Shown here: piece after piece, positions 38,411-47,192 of the stretch
Position numbering within the stretch: the first letter of the stretch is position 1
Layout of the letters: the number at the start of each line of letters is the position of its first letter
DNA from: Shewanella seohaensis
Lineage (GTDB): Bacteria; Pseudomonadota; Gammaproteobacteria; Enterobacterales; Shewanellaceae
DNA: 64,000 nucleotides
NCBI RefSeq assembly: GCF_025449215.1
Contig: NZ_CP104900.1
Coordinates: 2,852,001-2,916,000, forward strand
Direction of reading: 5' to 3'
The notes under the pieces: model-generated
What the model was told of the DNA's origin: nothing
Database searches by the model: none
The model's input: only the letters and a program-made list of their open reading frames with translations
Program-made: the position numbers and the translations under genes

Positions 38411-38482
38411 AGTGCCCTCTTTAACTCTCTATCTCTGTGCTCAATCCAATCAGCTGGATAAGGTGCTTAACGCTGATAAACA

Positions 38483-38499
38483 AATGTTATGATACTACC
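38483..38499. promoter_or_regulatory. Weak AraR-type site upstream of araR
   Basis: AATGTTATGATACTACC matches the reverse-complement operator pattern at 11 of 15 defined positions, 73 bases before the araR start. It could mediate autoregulation. Confidence 0.35.
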
Positions 38500-38645
38500 T
38501 TTCCTGATAAAGGTAATAAAAATTTTGTTAACGCTAAGAATTTATGGGAATTTCCTCAAACTTACTGTCCCTACCTTACCCCAAACTTTTACATTGTAAA
38601 GCCTAATTTTGCGTTTTAGCCAGTGATTGGACAAGCTCGCAACGA

Positions 38646-39254
38646 CTACCGAGTGCCTAGGAAATAGTCATTTTCAATCTGTAATTCGGCATGTACATCG
38701 ACCACAAACATTCCCGCAGCTTCGGCGGCTTGGATGCCCGCCTTCGCATCTTCAAATACGATACAGCGCTCAGGCGCTATGCCCATCAGTTCGGCGCAGC
38801 GTAAAAAGGTATCGGGCGCAGGTTTGGGTGACGCGACTTGGTCGGCGCCCACCACATAATCGACTAATTCCAACAATCCACACAGGGTCAAGATTTGAAT
38901 TGCTTCCTCTGTGTAGGCGCCTGTGCCGACTGCCATTGGGCGTTTGCCCTGATTCTGCTTGGCAAATTCGGCTAATGCTGTCGGTTTGACATATAAATGC
39001 ATAGTGTCGCGCACTAGGGCTTCTTTATACTCGTTCATGGCTTCGCAACTGGCCGTTGGCGTGACGCCAAAATGGGCGATCAGAATTTCTAAGGTGCCAA
39101 TGGTGGGCACACCCGCTAACGAGCGCATCAGTGCAGGCTCTACGGGGATCCCAAAGTGATTCAAGGTTTGTCGCCATGCCTGCTCATGCAACTGACCGCT
39201 GTCGACTAAGGTGCCATCCATATCGAAGATAATGCCGTCAAATTCTGTATACAT
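38646..39254 (-). CDS. HAD-family sugar phosphatase (YqaB/beta-phosphoglucomutase group)
   Basis: 202-residue cytoplasmic HAD hydrolase. Motif I is DMDGTLVDSG near residue 11, motif II VGTGAYTEEA near 113, and motifs III-IV KPAPDTFLRCAELM...VFEDAKAGIQAAEAAG near 144-178. This resembles E. coli YqaB, a fructose-1-phosphate/6-phosphogluconate phosphatase. It lies between araA and araR, after the araBDA terminator. A role in removing sugar phosphates that build up during arabinose growth is possible but unproven. Confidence 0.83.
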   Translation of the reverse strand: MYTEFDGIIFDMDGTLVDSGQLHEQAWRQTLNHFGIPVEPALMRSLAGVPTIGTLEILIAHFGVTPTASCEAMNEYKEALVRDTMHLYVKPTALAEFAKQNQGKRPMAVGTGAYTEEAIQILTLCGLLELVDYVVGADQVASPKPAPDTFLRCAELMGIAPERCIVFEDAKAGIQAAEAAGMFVVDVHAELQIENDYFLGTR

Positions 39255-39293
39255 CTGTGTTAACCCTATGAAATGAATGGTGCCAGAAAAATG

Positions 39294-39315
39294 AAAGCCG
39301 CCCGAAGGCGGCTTT
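39294..39315 (-). terminator. Terminator of araBDA
   Basis: AAAGCCGCC/GGCGGCTTT stem with a CGAA loop, 16 bases past the araA stop. Confidence 0.75.
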
Positions 39316-39330
39316 ATTGCTGCGCGAGAA

Positions 39331-40833
39331 TTATAAACCTCTTGCTAAACCGTAATAAACGGAATTTTGGCGAAGCTCATTCTTAAACTCACGGATCTTA
39401 GTGTCGGCATCGATGATAACCAGTTCAGCACCGGCCATTTCAGCAAAGTCGACAATCTGATCCGTCGTGATGGCTTGGCTATAAGCTGAGTGGTGAGCAC
39501 CACCAGCGTGGATCCAAGCAGCGGCGGCAACCGCTAAATTCGGACGAGGCTCCCACAGCGCTGACGCGACAGGCAGATTTGGCAGATCCTGTGGTGGTGT
39601 CACTGTATCTAATTCATTGAGAATGATACGGAAACGGTTGCCTAAATCGATAGTCGATACGTTGATTGCTGGGCCCGCTTTACCTGTGAATAACAGACGT
39701 GGCACGTCACAACGCACACCAATGGTGTGGCGGTGAACTTCTAAACGCGGTTTTGCAGCAGCAATCGATGGACACACTTCTAACATGTGGGCGCCAAGAA
39801 CTTGGTCAGTCGCGCCAAAGTTATAGGTGTAGTCTTCCATAAATGAAGTACCACCGGCACGGCCTTGGCCCATCACTTTCATGATGCGCACCATGGCAGC
39901 CGTTTTCCAGTCGCCTTCGCCGCCGTAACCGAAACCGTTCGCCATCAGACGTTGGGTAGCCAGTCCCGGTAATCCTGTCATACCGGTGAGGTTTTCGAAG
40001 CAGTTGGTAAAGGCACCAAATCCACCTTGGGTTAAGAATTGGGTTAAGCCGAGTTCAATCTTGGCTTCTTTTCTTAAACGGTCTAATTGGTATTCATCCC
40101 CAAATAGCTCGTTACCCACTTGGTATTCGCTGGCGTAACGGTCGAGTTGTGCGGTTACATCGCCTTCGGCAATGGCTGCAATCGCTTCATTGAGTTCACC
40201 TAAGCTGTAGGCGTGCACTTCGTAACCGAATTGAATTTGTGCGGCAACTTTGTCGCCTTCGGTTACGGCCACTTGACGCATGTTGTCGCCAAAGCGGGCA
40301 ATACGCAGGTTTTGGCTCTCGTGCCAACCCGCCGCTGCGCGGCACCAATCATCGATTTGAGCCTGTACATCGCTCGATTGCCAGTGACCCACAACCACTT
40401 TGCGCTCTTTACGCATACGAGTGCCGATAAAACCAAATTCGCGGCAACCGTGAGCACTTTGGTGGGTGTTCATGTAGTTCATGTTGATTTCGCTCCAAGG
40501 GAGCTCGGCATTGAACTGAGTGTGTAAGTGCATGAATGGCTTGCTTAATTCATTAAGACCAGCAATCCACATCTTGGCGGGAGAGAAAGTGTGCATCCAC
40601 AGAATAACGCCAACACAGTTTTCATCGCTGTTGGCCGCTTGGCATACGGCGTGAATTTCCCGTGGGGATTTGACGGTTGGCTTATACACCACTTCGATGG
40701 AAATGGCGGATGATTCATTGAAGCCATGAACAATTTGCTCACTGTTTTTAGCGACTTGCTCTAATACTTTTGGGCCGTATAAATCCTGCGAACCCGTGAT
40801 AAACCACACTTGTTTTTGTTTGAAGGCTTTCAT
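39331..40833 (-). CDS. araA: L-arabinose isomerase
   Basis: 500-residue enzyme converting L-arabinose to L-ribulose, the length of E. coli AraA. Conserved segments are [11 protein letters not shown] at the start, [22 protein letters not shown] near 280 and [23 protein letters not shown] near 303-325, with metal/catalytic Glu and His in the family positions ([18 protein letters not shown]). GAGAGAGT lies upstream of the start. It is third in the araB-araD-araA unit, 38 bases after araD. Confidence 0.96.
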   Translation of the reverse strand: MKAFKQKQVWFITGSQDLYGPKVLEQVAKNSEQIVHGFNESSAISIEVVYKPTVKSPREIHAVCQAANSDENCVGVILWMHTFSPAKMWIAGLNELSKPFMHLHTQFNAELPWSEINMNYMNTHQSAHGCREFGFIGTRMRKERKVVVGHWQSSDVQAQIDDWCRAAAGWHESQNLRIARFGDNMRQVAVTEGDKVAAQIQFGYEVHAYSLGELNEAIAAIAEGDVTAQLDRYASEYQVGNELFGDEYQLDRLRKEAKIELGLTQFLTQGGFGAFTNCFENLTGMTGLPGLATQRLMANGFGYGGEGDWKTAAMVRIMKVMGQGRAGGTSFMEDYTYNFGATDQVLGAHMLEVCPSIAAAKPRLEVHRHTIGVRCDVPRLLFTGKAGPAINVSTIDLGNRFRIILNELDTVTPPQDLPNLPVASALWEPRPNLAVAAAAWIHAGGAHHSAYSQAITTDQIVDFAEMAGAELVIIDADTKIREFKNELRQNSVYYGLARGL

Positions 40834-40871
40834 ATTACTCTCTCTAGTTTGAAATGAGACCCGACTGGCAA

Positions 40872-41567
40872 TTACTTGCTTTGGCCGTAATAAGCGTCTT
40901 TTCCATGCTTACGCAAATAATGCTTATCAATAAGCTCTTGTTTTAACTGACTAATACCTGGTGATAAGGTTTTGGTGAGATACGCCATCCGAGCGATTTC
41001 TTCGAGCAACACGGCGTGGTACACAGACTTTGCCGCATTCGCGCCCCAAGTGAACGGTGCATGGCCTGCCACTATCACCATGGGTGACTCGTTGGGATCT
41101 CGGTCGGCGAAACAATCGAGGATCTGCACGCCGGTTTCTTCTTCGTAGTCGCGGCTGATCTGATCGTTGCGCATCACTGCTGTGCATGGGATTTCACCAT
41201 ACACATAATCGGCTTGTGTCGTGCCTAAGCAGGGAATCGCTATCTGCGCTTGCGCCCAGGCGGTGGCATAGGTCGAATGGGTATGGGTAATGCCACCAAT
41301 ACTCTGCCACTGGCGATACAAATAGGTGTGTGTCTTGGTATCGGATGAAGGACGCATGCGCCCTTCTACGATTTGATTCTCAAGGTCAACAATCACAATG
41401 TCTTCAACCTTCAAATCTTCATAGGGCACACCGCTGGGCTTGATACCAATCACGCCGAGTTGGCGGTCAATTTGTGAAACGTTGCCAAAGGTGTAAGTCA
41501 CCAGTTTGCGTTTCTCAAGCTCCATGTTGGCTTCGTATACTTCGCGTTTTAGCTCTAAAAAAGACAT
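40872..41567 (-). CDS. araD: L-ribulose-5-phosphate 4-epimerase
   Basis: 231-residue class II aldolase-fold epimerase that turns L-ribulose 5-phosphate into D-xylulose 5-phosphate. The zinc site is visible in [16 protein letters not shown] near residue 90 and HAPFTWG near 170. The sugar-phosphate site NVSQIDR lies near the N-terminus. I chose the ATG at 41567, one base after the araB stop, which gives [15 protein letters not shown]; the frame is open to 41597. It is coupled to araB. Confidence 0.95.
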   Translation of the reverse strand: MSFLELKREVYEANMELEKRKLVTYTFGNVSQIDRQLGVIGIKPSGVPYEDLKVEDIVIVDLENQIVEGRMRPSSDTKTHTYLYRQWQSIGGITHTHSTYATAWAQAQIAIPCLGTTQADYVYGEIPCTAVMRNDQISRDYEEETGVQILDCFADRDPNESPMVIVAGHAPFTWGANAAKSVYHAVLLEEIARMAYLTKTLSPGISQLKQELIDKHYLRKHGKDAYYGQSK

Positions 41568-41568
41568 C

Positions 41569-43242
41569 TTATTTCGCTCCATCAACATAGTGGCCAAGGG
41601 CTAAGTACCCTTGGTAAAGCGCTTGATATTTCTCTGCGTTTTCAGGATTTGGCTGATAGGTTTTCGCAACGTTTGAGGCCATGGCAGCTTGGGCACTCAG
41701 CACATCGGGATAAACCCCGGCTGCGGTTGCGGCATAAATAGCGGCGCCTAGGGCACAGCTTTGCTCGCTCTCGAGTACATCGATGTTGCAATTCCACACA
41801 TCGGCACAGGTTTGCATAATGAAGTCGGATTTTTTCGAGATCCCACCAATGGTGACCACATGGTCAATGCAAACGCCTTCTTGTTTGAAGCGCTCGATAA
41901 TGGCCCGTGCGCCATAGGCACTAGCTTCCACTAAAGCTTTGAAGACTTGAGGTGCTTGGCTGCCCATGGTTAAGCCTGTGATAGCCATGGCAACAGATTG
42001 GTCGGCATCGGGGGTGCGACGTCCGTTAATCCAATCGAGCGCGACAATACCAGTCTCGCCAACGGGGATTTTCGCGGCCGCATTGCCTAACATTGTCAGG
42101 GTTTCAGATTCGAGTTGCTGAATGAGTTTGGCCTTGGTGTTGTCATCAAATAAGGCTGAGGTGTCAAGCTGTTGCATCGGCCATGCGGTGAGATCCCTAA
42201 ACCAAGCGTAGAGATCGCCAAAGGCTGACTGACCCGCTTCCAGCCCTATCATGCCGGGTAATACTGAGCCATCCACTTGACCGCAAATGCCTTTGATACA
42301 GCGCTCACCTATATCTTCATAACTGGCGACGGTAATGTCGCAGGTAGAGGTCCCCATCACCTTGGTTAAGACACCAGGTTTAACATTGGCTCCAACGGCG
42401 CCTGCGTGGCAGTCGAATGAGCCAAAAGACACGATAACCTCGGTCGATAACCCTAAATGCTGTGCCCACTCTGGTGTTAGCTGGCCGCAAACTTTGTCAG
42501 ATGTGCAGGTTTCAAGCGGTAATTTGTCTCTTAAACCATCGAGTAAAGGGTCGATGCCAACGAAAAAGTCATTCGGTGGATAGCCATTCCATGACTCGTG
42601 CCACATCACTTTGTGACCGGCGGCGCAGCGCCCTGCCTTAAAGACTTTTGGATGTGTGGTGCCGGTCATTAATGCGGTGATCCAATCACAGTGCTCGACC
42701 CAGCTATAGGCGGCTTGTCTGACTTCTGTGTCGTGGCGCAGTACGAATAGCGCTTTTGCCCAAAACCATTCTGAGGAGTAAATTCCTCCTTCATATTTCA
42801 GGTAATTTTCGCTTGCATTGTTTGCCGCAGCGGTAATTTGTTGGGCTTCGAGAATGGCGCTGTGATCTTTCCAAAGCAAAAACATGGCATTGGGATTACT
42901 CGCAAACTCTGGTTTTAAGGCTAAGGCAACACCCGATTCATCAACCGCAATCGGGGTTGAACCTGTGGTATCAACACTCAAACCGCAGACTCTTTGCGCG
43001 GCGCCACTGGGAGCTTTTGCCCAGAGTCCTTGTACTACCTCGATAAGGCTTTCGATGTAATCGAGGGGATGTTGTCTAAATTGATTCTTGGCAGGATCGC
43101 AAAAAAGCCCCTTCTTCCAACGTGGGTAGTACACCACATTTGTTGCTACTTCTGCGCCCGTTTGGGTATCCACCAATAACGCGCGAACTGAATCTGAGCC
43201 GTAATCAAGCCCTAACGCGTAAGCCCCTAAAACATTCGACAT
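41569..43242 (-). CDS. araB: Ribulokinase
   Basis: About 557-residue FGGY-family kinase that phosphorylates L-ribulose. The N-terminal phosphate site is LGLDYGSDSVRALLVD near residue 10. The second half shows HAGAVGANVKPGVLTKVMGTSTCDI near 280 and the late GGISKKSDFIMQ ADP site near 450. The ATG at 43242 has GGGG six bases upstream; the ATG at 43248 directly abuts the same GGGG, so I prefer 43242. It is the first gene of araBDA, with two AraR-type sites 64-107 bases upstream. Confidence 0.95.
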   Translation of the reverse strand: MSNVLGAYALGLDYGSDSVRALLVDTQTGAEVATNVVYYPRWKKGLFCDPAKNQFRQHPLDYIESLIEVVQGLWAKAPSGAAQRVCGLSVDTTGSTPIAVDESGVALALKPEFASNPNAMFLLWKDHSAILEAQQITAAANNASENYLKYEGGIYSSEWFWAKALFVLRHDTEVRQAAYSWVEHCDWITALMTGTTHPKVFKAGRCAAGHKVMWHESWNGYPPNDFFVGIDPLLDGLRDKLPLETCTSDKVCGQLTPEWAQHLGLSTEVIVSFGSFDCHAGAVGANVKPGVLTKVMGTSTCDITVASYEDIGERCIKGICGQVDGSVLPGMIGLEAGQSAFGDLYAWFRDLTAWPMQQLDTSALFDDNTKAKLIQQLESETLTMLGNAAAKIPVGETGIVALDWINGRRTPDADQSVAMAITGLTMGSQAPQVFKALVEASAYGARAIIERFKQEGVCIDHVVTIGGISKKSDFIMQTCADVWNCNIDVLESEQSCALGAAIYAATAAGVYPDVLSAQAAMASNVAKTYQPNPENAEKYQALYQGYLALGHYVDGAK

Positions 43243-43305
43243 TTGCATCCCCGTACATTTTATCTGCGTCCGATCCGGTTTACGCAGGTAGAGTGAATAT
43301 TATTT

Positions 43306-43322
43306 AGTACTACAATATTACT
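43306..43322. promoter_or_regulatory. AraR-type operator 1 upstream of araB
   Basis: AGTACTACAATATTACT fits RGTAnTACWATAnTACY at every position. A -10-like TAATAT and -35-like TTGTAT with 16-base spacing on the minus strand lie between and within the two sites. Confidence 0.7.
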
Positions 43323-43332
43323 ACAGCTCAAT

Positions 43333-43349
43333 AGTAATACAATATGATT
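43333..43349. promoter_or_regulatory. AraR-type operator 2 upstream of araB
   Basis: AGTAATACAATATGATT, 27 bases from operator 1 and one base different from the site over the TonB receptor promoter. The right half is degenerate. Confidence 0.6.
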
Positions 43350-43611
43350 TTAGTTGTTGAGTGATAAAATTTTTAACATTAAGGCTGAGCATGTAACGAT
43401 TAAGGGGATGAAGCGTAAGGAAGGTAGAAGCAGTGCTAAGCTTGACTCGAGCATGAAGAAGTCGAATAATGGCGCCAGGTTGCAGAGACGCCTATCCGCA
43501 GAAGATGACATCACTCTGACTCATATCTCGATGTTCGCATCACATGTATGACACAACAATTGATTAGGTTTGGCTTAGCGGAGATGCCAATAAAACTTAG
43601 GAGAATTGTTT

Positions 43612-44141
43612 GTGATACAACAAATTACCCCAGCACCACGTGCCTTAACCGAAGTCAAAATCCTCGCTAAAAAGCACCTTAAAGCCTGCCAAACTGGCGA
43701 TGCCGTGGCGCTAGATAAATTCGCTTCCTTGATGAACAAGCAAGGTTTAACCCAGCAGAATATCCAGCTTAAGCATTGCCAAAGCCTATTGGCTCGTGAG
43801 CTTGGTTTTACTGATTTTAATCACTGTCAAAGAGTGTTATCGGGTCAAGCACAAATCGGTGAAGACCTAGGTACCCTCTTCCATAGCAGGCGCTGCGATA
43901 GCTTGCTCAATCACTGGTTCAGCAGTTTTGATGAGGCGCAGGCTTTTTAAAGCAATCACCACAGATGGTGTTGTTGCCCTACAAAAATCAATTCTTCGTG
44001 GTCAACGGCCCAGACTATCTTGACGCTCTGGGGCTTAAATTGAGTGACCCTGCCAGCATCTACAGTATATGGGTGGGGAGTGAAACGGTTGCTGTCTATG
44101 AAGCTTTTGCGCTAAGTCTTATCAGGCATAAGCTCACTTAG
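43612..44141 (+). CDS. Uncharacterised protein; frame broken near 43944-43948
   Basis: A GTG start at 43612 follows AGGAGA at the usual distance. The first frame ends at 43950, but the next frame continues in a coding-like way (SPQMVLLPYKNQFFVVNGPDYLDALGL...VGSETVAVYEAFALSLIRHKLT) to a TAG at 44141. Adding one T to the T5 run at 43944-43948 gives about 176 residues. The protein has no signal or membrane helix; the segment SLLARELGFTDFNHCQRVLSG resembles small Shewanella/Vibrio proteins of unknown function. It lies between araB and tRNA-Ser and has its own ribosome site. Confidence 0.6.
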
Positions 44142-44235
44142 CTTAGCCTTATTTAACTTAGCCTTATTTAACCTAAGCAGGTTTGCTATTTGAACAACTA
44201 GGCTAATGGGTAAATGAAATCCATTGCGAAAGAAG

Positions 44236-44263
44236 AAGGCCGCTAATCATTAGCGGCCTTTTT
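44236..44263. terminator. Terminator at the outer end of the tRNA-Ser tail repeats
   Basis: AAGGCCGCTAAT/ATTAGCGGCCTT stem with T-run on the plus strand and A/T-rich flank on the other, placed to stop both the uncharacterised gene and the tRNA transcript. Confidence 0.75.
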
Positions 44264-44267
44264 ATCT

Positions 44268-44472
44268 GAATTGGGTGGAGGTGCTGTGGTTAGCACGAGG
44301 AACCCTAGGGTTTAACTTCCGAAATTCCAAAAACAGAAAAGTCACCATAACAGATGACAAATCTGTGGAATATTGGGCAGGAGCTGCACATAGCATCAGG
44401 AACCCTGAGGTTCAACTTCCGGAACTGCAAAAACAAAAAAGCCATCATTGCTGATGGCTTTTCCGTAGAATA
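44268..44472 (-). repeat. Two degenerate ~100-base tandem repeats copied from the tRNA-Ser 3' end
   Basis: The tRNA 3' terminus (TGG at 44473 on the plus strand) recurs in altered form near 44374 and 44272. Each copy has a GGAGGnGC-like start, then GGAACCCTnnGGTT, a CTTCCG segment, and a short hairpin followed by an A/T run. Spacing is about 100 bases. The pattern resembles the rtT repeats downstream of E. coli tyrT. Confidence 0.65.
44437..44462 (-). terminator. Hairpin just after tRNA-Ser
   Basis: AAAAGCCATCA/TGATGGCTTTT stem 11 bases past the tRNA 3' end on the minus strand, with a following T-run in the transcript. Confidence 0.75.
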
Positions 44473-44563
44473 TGGCGGAGGAGCAGGGATTTGAACCCTG
44501 GGTGGGCTATAAACCCACGCCGGTTTTCAAGACCGGTGCATTAAACCACTCTGCCACCCCTCC
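44473..44563 (-). tRNA. serT: tRNA-Ser (anticodon UGA)
   Basis: 91 bases read on the minus strand: GGAGGGGTGGCAGAGTGG at the 5' end, anticodon loop CTTGAAA (UGA), a long variable arm (GCGTGGGTTTATAGCCCACC), T-loop GGTTCAAATCC and a 3' CTCCGCCA with encoded CCA. The long variable arm and anticodon identify a serine tRNA. Acceptor stem pairing GGAGGGG/CTCCTCC is nearly complete. Confidence 0.95.
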
Positions 44564-44643
44564 GAACGATGCGCATAATATAAGTTAGTTTACTGACTGT
44601 AAAGCACTAACTGATAATTATGCGCTAACTGCTCGTATTACAT

Positions 44644-45915
44644 TCAATCTGCTTGATTTTGCTTCGTATCTGCGTTGATCCCAAGACGAGCAGGATCTGG
44701 CGCAGTAAAGTGTTTGGCAAAATCCGCCCAAGTTTGCTCGGTTTTTAACAGATAACCCAAGATCACCACTAACGAACAGCTCAGAATACCCCAACCTATG
44801 GCGACTTCTCCTGAACTTGCCCAGAGCGCGACTAAACTTGAGGCGCCAAAGGCGATGGTGATTTGCAAAAAGTTCTGTAATCCTGCCGCCTTAGCCGCAT
44901 TTTGAGTGAATTGTTGTAAAGCACTGTTCACCACAATGGGATAAATCGCCCCGTTCGCCGCTGCGAGTATCGAGAAGGAAATCAGCAGAGGGAAAATGGT
45001 TTCCGCCTTCATTAATAAGGTGAAAAACACAATCGAGATAACGCAGAGTCCAAAAATGGTCAGCAATACGTTGAGTGTACGGTCGGCACCAATGCGTTTT
45101 ATCAATAACTTACTCGCGTATCCACCCACAATAAACATAATGGTTTGTGGAATAAAGCTCAGCCCAATCTCAGTTGCCTGATAGCCGTGTTGCTCCATGA
45201 CAATCGGCCATACAGTAAGATATGCAAAAAACGCACCCGAACAGGCACCAAAAATCACCACATTGCCAAGGTAGCGGGTATTTTTCAAAATCTTGCCGTA
45301 GGAAACCGCGCTTGGCTTAGCATCCTGATGCTCTGCGTGGCTCGGCACGAAGTATAAGGTCATCAACACCAATAAAAAGGCAATCACACACAATGAGATA
45401 AAGATTGCACGCCATCCAAAATCGTTCAGAATATAAGCGCCAAGGATGGGGGCTAATGCGGGTGATAATGCCACTAACGGCATAATGTTACTGAAAATTC
45501 CCTGCGCTTTTTCGGCATCATATTGCTCGACCACAATCGCTTGCCAGATGACCCCTGCGCTACAGGCGCCTACGGCTTGGAAGAAGCGAGCGATGTTTAG
45601 CATCAGTATCGAGTCGCTATTGGCGATGGCCACACTGGCGAGCGCAAAAATGCCAAGGCCGAGGATCAGGGCGTAACGTTTGCCGATTTTACTGACCAAA
45701 GGGCCATAAATCAGTTGCCCTAAGGCTAAACCAGCCAAGAAACAGGTGAGCGACATCGCCACTTGAGACGGTGAAGAATTGAACGAACTTTCAATTGCTT
45801 TGAAAGCAGGCAAATACATGTCAGTGGCAATAAAACCTAACATGCTTAATAAGGCCAAATAGAATAAGAATATAAAAAACTTCATATTTACAAAGATATT
45901 ACTAGACGTTTTCAT
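44644..45915 (-). CDS. punC: MFS purine nucleoside transporter PunC (Bcr/CflA family)
   Basis: 423-residue twelve-helix carrier. The first helix region LALLSMLGFIATDMYLPAFKAI and the segments FFQAVGACSAGVIWQAIVVEQY, MPLVALSPALAPILGAYIL and AAANGAIYPIVVNSALQQF line up with E. coli PunC (YdhC), a purine nucleoside importer. The start could also be the ATG at 45885, which better matches E. coli. It is divergent from a LysR gene that matches E. coli PunR, the same pairing as in E. coli, which strengthens the assignment. Confidence 0.85.
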   Translation of the reverse strand: MKTSSNIFVNMKFFIFLFYLALLSMLGFIATDMYLPAFKAIESSFNSSPSQVAMSLTCFLAGLALGQLIYGPLVSKIGKRYALILGLGIFALASVAIANSDSILMLNIARFFQAVGACSAGVIWQAIVVEQYDAEKAQGIFSNIMPLVALSPALAPILGAYILNDFGWRAIFISLCVIAFLLVLMTLYFVPSHAEHQDAKPSAVSYGKILKNTRYLGNVVIFGACSGAFFAYLTVWPIVMEQHGYQATEIGLSFIPQTIMFIVGGYASKLLIKRIGADRTLNVLLTIFGLCVISIVFFTLLMKAETIFPLLISFSILAAANGAIYPIVVNSALQQFTQNAAKAAGLQNFLQITIAFGASSLVALWASSGEVAIGWGILSCSLVVILGYLLKTEQTWADFAKHFTAPDPARLGINADTKQNQAD

Positions 45916-45974
45916 AAAATAATCATGTCAAAAGACTTAAGGCGTGCAGTCTAAATACTTGTTAATTTGATTGG

Positions 45975-45982
45975 AAACGTTT
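45975..45982. promoter_or_regulatory. PurR-like core in the punC/punR promoter region
   Basis: AAACGTTT, the central part of the enteric PurR box, in the intergenic region. The flanks match the full box only partly, so this is a weak candidate. Confidence 0.25.
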
Positions 45983-46030
45983 ATTTTTGACAGATGCTAT
46001 CAATTATTTTCATCACAATGGATGTCAGCT

Positions 46031-46933
46031 ATGCTCTCGGAACAAGCGTTAGAACTCATTGATATCGTGGCCCGTGTTGGGAGTTTTACGGCGGCAGCCA
46101 ATCGACTGCACAAGGTCCCTTCTGCGGTCAGTTATGCCGTTAAACAAATCGAAGAAGAACTTGGCGTAGTGTTATTTGAGCGCCACCACCGCAGCGTGAC
46201 CTTAACCCCTGCGGGAGAGCATTTTGTTAAGCAAGCCAGAAACTTGCTGACTCAAATGGATGAGATGAAACGCGGCACCCAGCGTGTGGCCAACGGCTGG
46301 CAACCCACACTGTCTATCGCCTTAGATAACATAGTGCGCGCCGACAGAATTAGCGTATTAATCGCCGACTTTTACCGTCATTTCCAAGATATTGAGCTTA
46401 TCATCCGCATCGAGGTCTTTAACGGGGTGTGGGAGGCGCTTGCGACTGGTCGCAGTGATATCGCCATTGGTGCAACAACGGCGATCCCTGTGGGAGGCGT
46501 ATACCAATATAAGGACATGGGCGATATTCAATGGGCGTTTTTGGTGAGTAAAAACCATCCCTTAGCCAGTATTGATCGGCCCTTGACCGATGATGAATTG
46601 CGTCCCTTCCCCTCTATTTGTTTGGAAGATACCTCGCGGGAAATTCCTAAGCGCATGACCTGGTTATTGGAGAATCAACGAAGACTCGTGGTGCCAGATT
46701 GGATCCGCGCGATTAACTGCTTTAGAGAGGGATTAGGTATCGGCTATATGCCAGTACATCTGGCCAGTGTATTTATTAAAGCAGGCGCCTTGGTTGAAAA
46801 GCAGCTTGAAAATCCGAAATTAACCAGCCCATGTTGCTTAGCTTGGAACGCCGATAAGATGTCGCCCGCCCTGGCTTGGGTGCTCGACTACTTAGGGGAT
46901 ACCGAGAAATTACACCGTGAATGGCTGGCGTAA
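46031..46933 (+). CDS. punR: LysR-family activator PunR
   Basis: About 300-residue LysR regulator. The helix-turn-helix reads VARVGSFTAAANRLHKVPSAVSYAVKQIEEELGVVLFERHHRSVTLTPAGE, near-identical in pattern to E. coli PunR (YdhB). The ligand domain shows IALDNIVRADR, EVFNGVWEAL, SDIAIGATTAIPVGG and NADKMSPALAWVLDYLGD, all with close counterparts in PunR. I prefer the ATG at 46031 because it aligns with the E. coli start; ATG 46022 is also possible. It probably activates the divergent punC gene. Confidence 0.85.
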   Translation: MLSEQALELIDIVARVGSFTAAANRLHKVPSAVSYAVKQIEEELGVVLFERHHRSVTLTPAGEHFVKQARNLLTQMDEMKRGTQRVANGWQPTLSIALDNIVRADRISVLIADFYRHFQDIELIIRIEVFNGVWEALATGRSDIAIGATTAIPVGGVYQYKDMGDIQWAFLVSKNHPLASIDRPLTDDELRPFPSICLEDTSREIPKRMTWLLENQRRLVVPDWIRAINCFREGLGIGYMPVHLASVFIKAGALVEKQLENPKLTSPCCLAWNADKMSPALAWVLDYLGDTEKLHREWLA

Positions 46934-47192
46934 TATTGCTGCGTTACCACAGGATTAAGTTTGTTTTAAAGTCTTTGTGTTGCACTGGTTGTATGAAATA
47001 AGACTAAATCGTCAGAAAGCGCGGAAAAATCAGTCTTTACAACTTGTTATTTGTGGCTTGAATCCTTTAAGCCAAGCGCCGTTTTAGGTAGTATGCAAAC
47101 AGGATTACTGGATTTGCGAGATTGATGGGAACTCTCGTGCCTGTTAAAAATCAAAATGATCAGTTTGGATTTAAAAGCTAATGGAGAAAGAT

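Larger units (their letters stand above)
43249..43611. other. araB upstream region
   Basis: Holds two operator-type sites near araB and about 230 bases in which I see nothing further. The open frame 43354-43551 has no ribosome site or domain. Confidence 0.6.

Noticed and set aside
43354..43551. Open frame of 65 codons upstream of the uncharacterised gene
   Set aside because: No ribosome site, low-complexity Lys/Ser/Arg content and no family features.
44268..44472. CRISPR-like array
   Set aside because: Repeats are only two, degenerate, contain tRNA-derived sequence and have no spacer logic or cas genes.
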